This document shows, one piece after another, positions 19,824-20,080 of a DNA stretch of 20,080 nt. Numbering within the stretch: the stretch's first letter is position 1; each line of letters begins with the position of its first letter. The DNA is from Clostridiales bacterium (lineage in GTDB: Bacteria; Bacillota_A; Clostridia; Saccharofermentanales; Saccharofermentanaceae). The DNA lies in NCBI GenBank assembly GCA_017649745.1, contig JAGCGE010000262.1, positions 1-20,080 of the forward strand. Reading direction: 5' to 3'. A program made the position numbers and the translations under genes. The notes under the pieces were generated by a model that made no database searches, was not told the DNA's origin, and saw nothing but the letters and a program-made list of their open reading frames with translations.

Positions 19824-20080
19824 ATGTCAAGATCGATAGCACTCACGACATCAGACAATCCTTACAATCCTATTACTCAGTATGATGACTGGTATAGATT
19901 TGATGCAGTCGAGCATGACTACAGAACAGAAGGATATTTGGATAGAGTGAGTCACACAACCAATGAACTAGGAGACCAAATCTATTTAGATGACATTGAG
20001 GCAGCAATAGATGAAGCAGTTAAGTTAGACATTATCCGTTTTGCATATGAAAATATACATTATGTGAAAGTAATTTTGGA
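19824..20080 (+). CDS. Conserved phage protein, partial at right edge
   Basis: ATG 19824 follows AAGGAAGGAGAT. The visible 85 residues begin MSRSIALTTSDNPYNPITQYDDWYRFD, then EHDYRTEGYLDRVSHTTNEL and YLDDIEAAIDEAVKLDII. From memory this corresponds to a small phage family with the start 'LTTIDNPYDPFTQFDEWYAFD…YNTCAYLARIA', usually found next to the DFDGD polymerase-like or other early genes. The function is unknown. The reading frame remains open at the window edge. Confidence 0.7.
   Translation, partial: MSRSIALTTSDNPYNPITQYDDWYRFDAVEHDYRTEGYLDRVSHTTNELGDQIYLDDIEAAIDEAVKLDIIRFAYENIHYVKVIL

Overview
The window looks like the early and replication region of a tailed bacteriophage (or prophage) of a Gram-positive, probably clostridial, gut-type host. 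Every credible gene is on the + strand. The genes are tightly packed with ATGA-type overlaps and strong GGAGG-type ribosome binding sites. Many products belong to phage-only families that I associate with Firmicutes phages: DUF3310, DUF5758, DUF6353-like proteins, a DUF2815-like ssDNA-binding protein, VRR-NUC, and a YonO-like DFDGD RNA polymerase. TAA, TAG and TGA are all used as stops, so there is no sign of stop-codon recoding. No structural, lysis or integration gene is visible.

Layout. (1) 1-379: tail of an upstream gene, then a DUF3310 protein. (2) 380-818: a gene-free stretch of about 440 nt with several hairpins. It ends in a 10-bp stem plus T-run that encloses a tRNA-like core (D arm, GNRA-capped hairpin in place of the anticodon arm, canonical T arm). 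(3) 819-9553: a run of small and medium genes, mostly of unknown function. It includes a pentapeptide-repeat/DUF5758 protein, about seven proteins with predicted membrane segments, two of them DUF6353-like paralogues, and finally a small HTH/AT-hook protein. (4) 9554-9869: a gene-free block with six direct copies and one inverted copy of AAATATGTCACA, then TTTACACAC repeats with a hairpin, then a very AT-rich stretch. This is a good candidate replication origin. (5) 9870-15854: a 1406-aa protein that appears to join an SF3/D5-like helicase, an archaeo-eukaryotic-type primase domain and a family B DNA polymerase with 3'-5' exonuclease in one chain, followed by an ssDNA-binding protein and an SNF2-type SF2 helicase. 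(6) 15855-15935: a terminator-like element whose leader is 23/28 identical to the leader of the ncRNA in (2). (7) 15976-20080: two PD-(D/E)XK nucleases, a 961-aa DFDGD RNA polymerase-like protein with HTH motifs at both ends, and the start of another phage gene.

Reading it as a system: the HTH/AT-hook protein may bind the adjacent iterons; the fused helicase-primase-polymerase would copy DNA with help from the ssDNA-binding protein and SF2 helicase; the two nucleases would process recombination or replication intermediates; and the DFDGD polymerase could transcribe a subset of phage genes. The membrane-protein cluster directly before the origin raises the possibility that replication is tethered to the membrane, but that is inference. 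The points most worth following are the three-enzyme fusion, the RNA polymerase-like protein, the iteron block and the repeated tRNA-like/terminator element.
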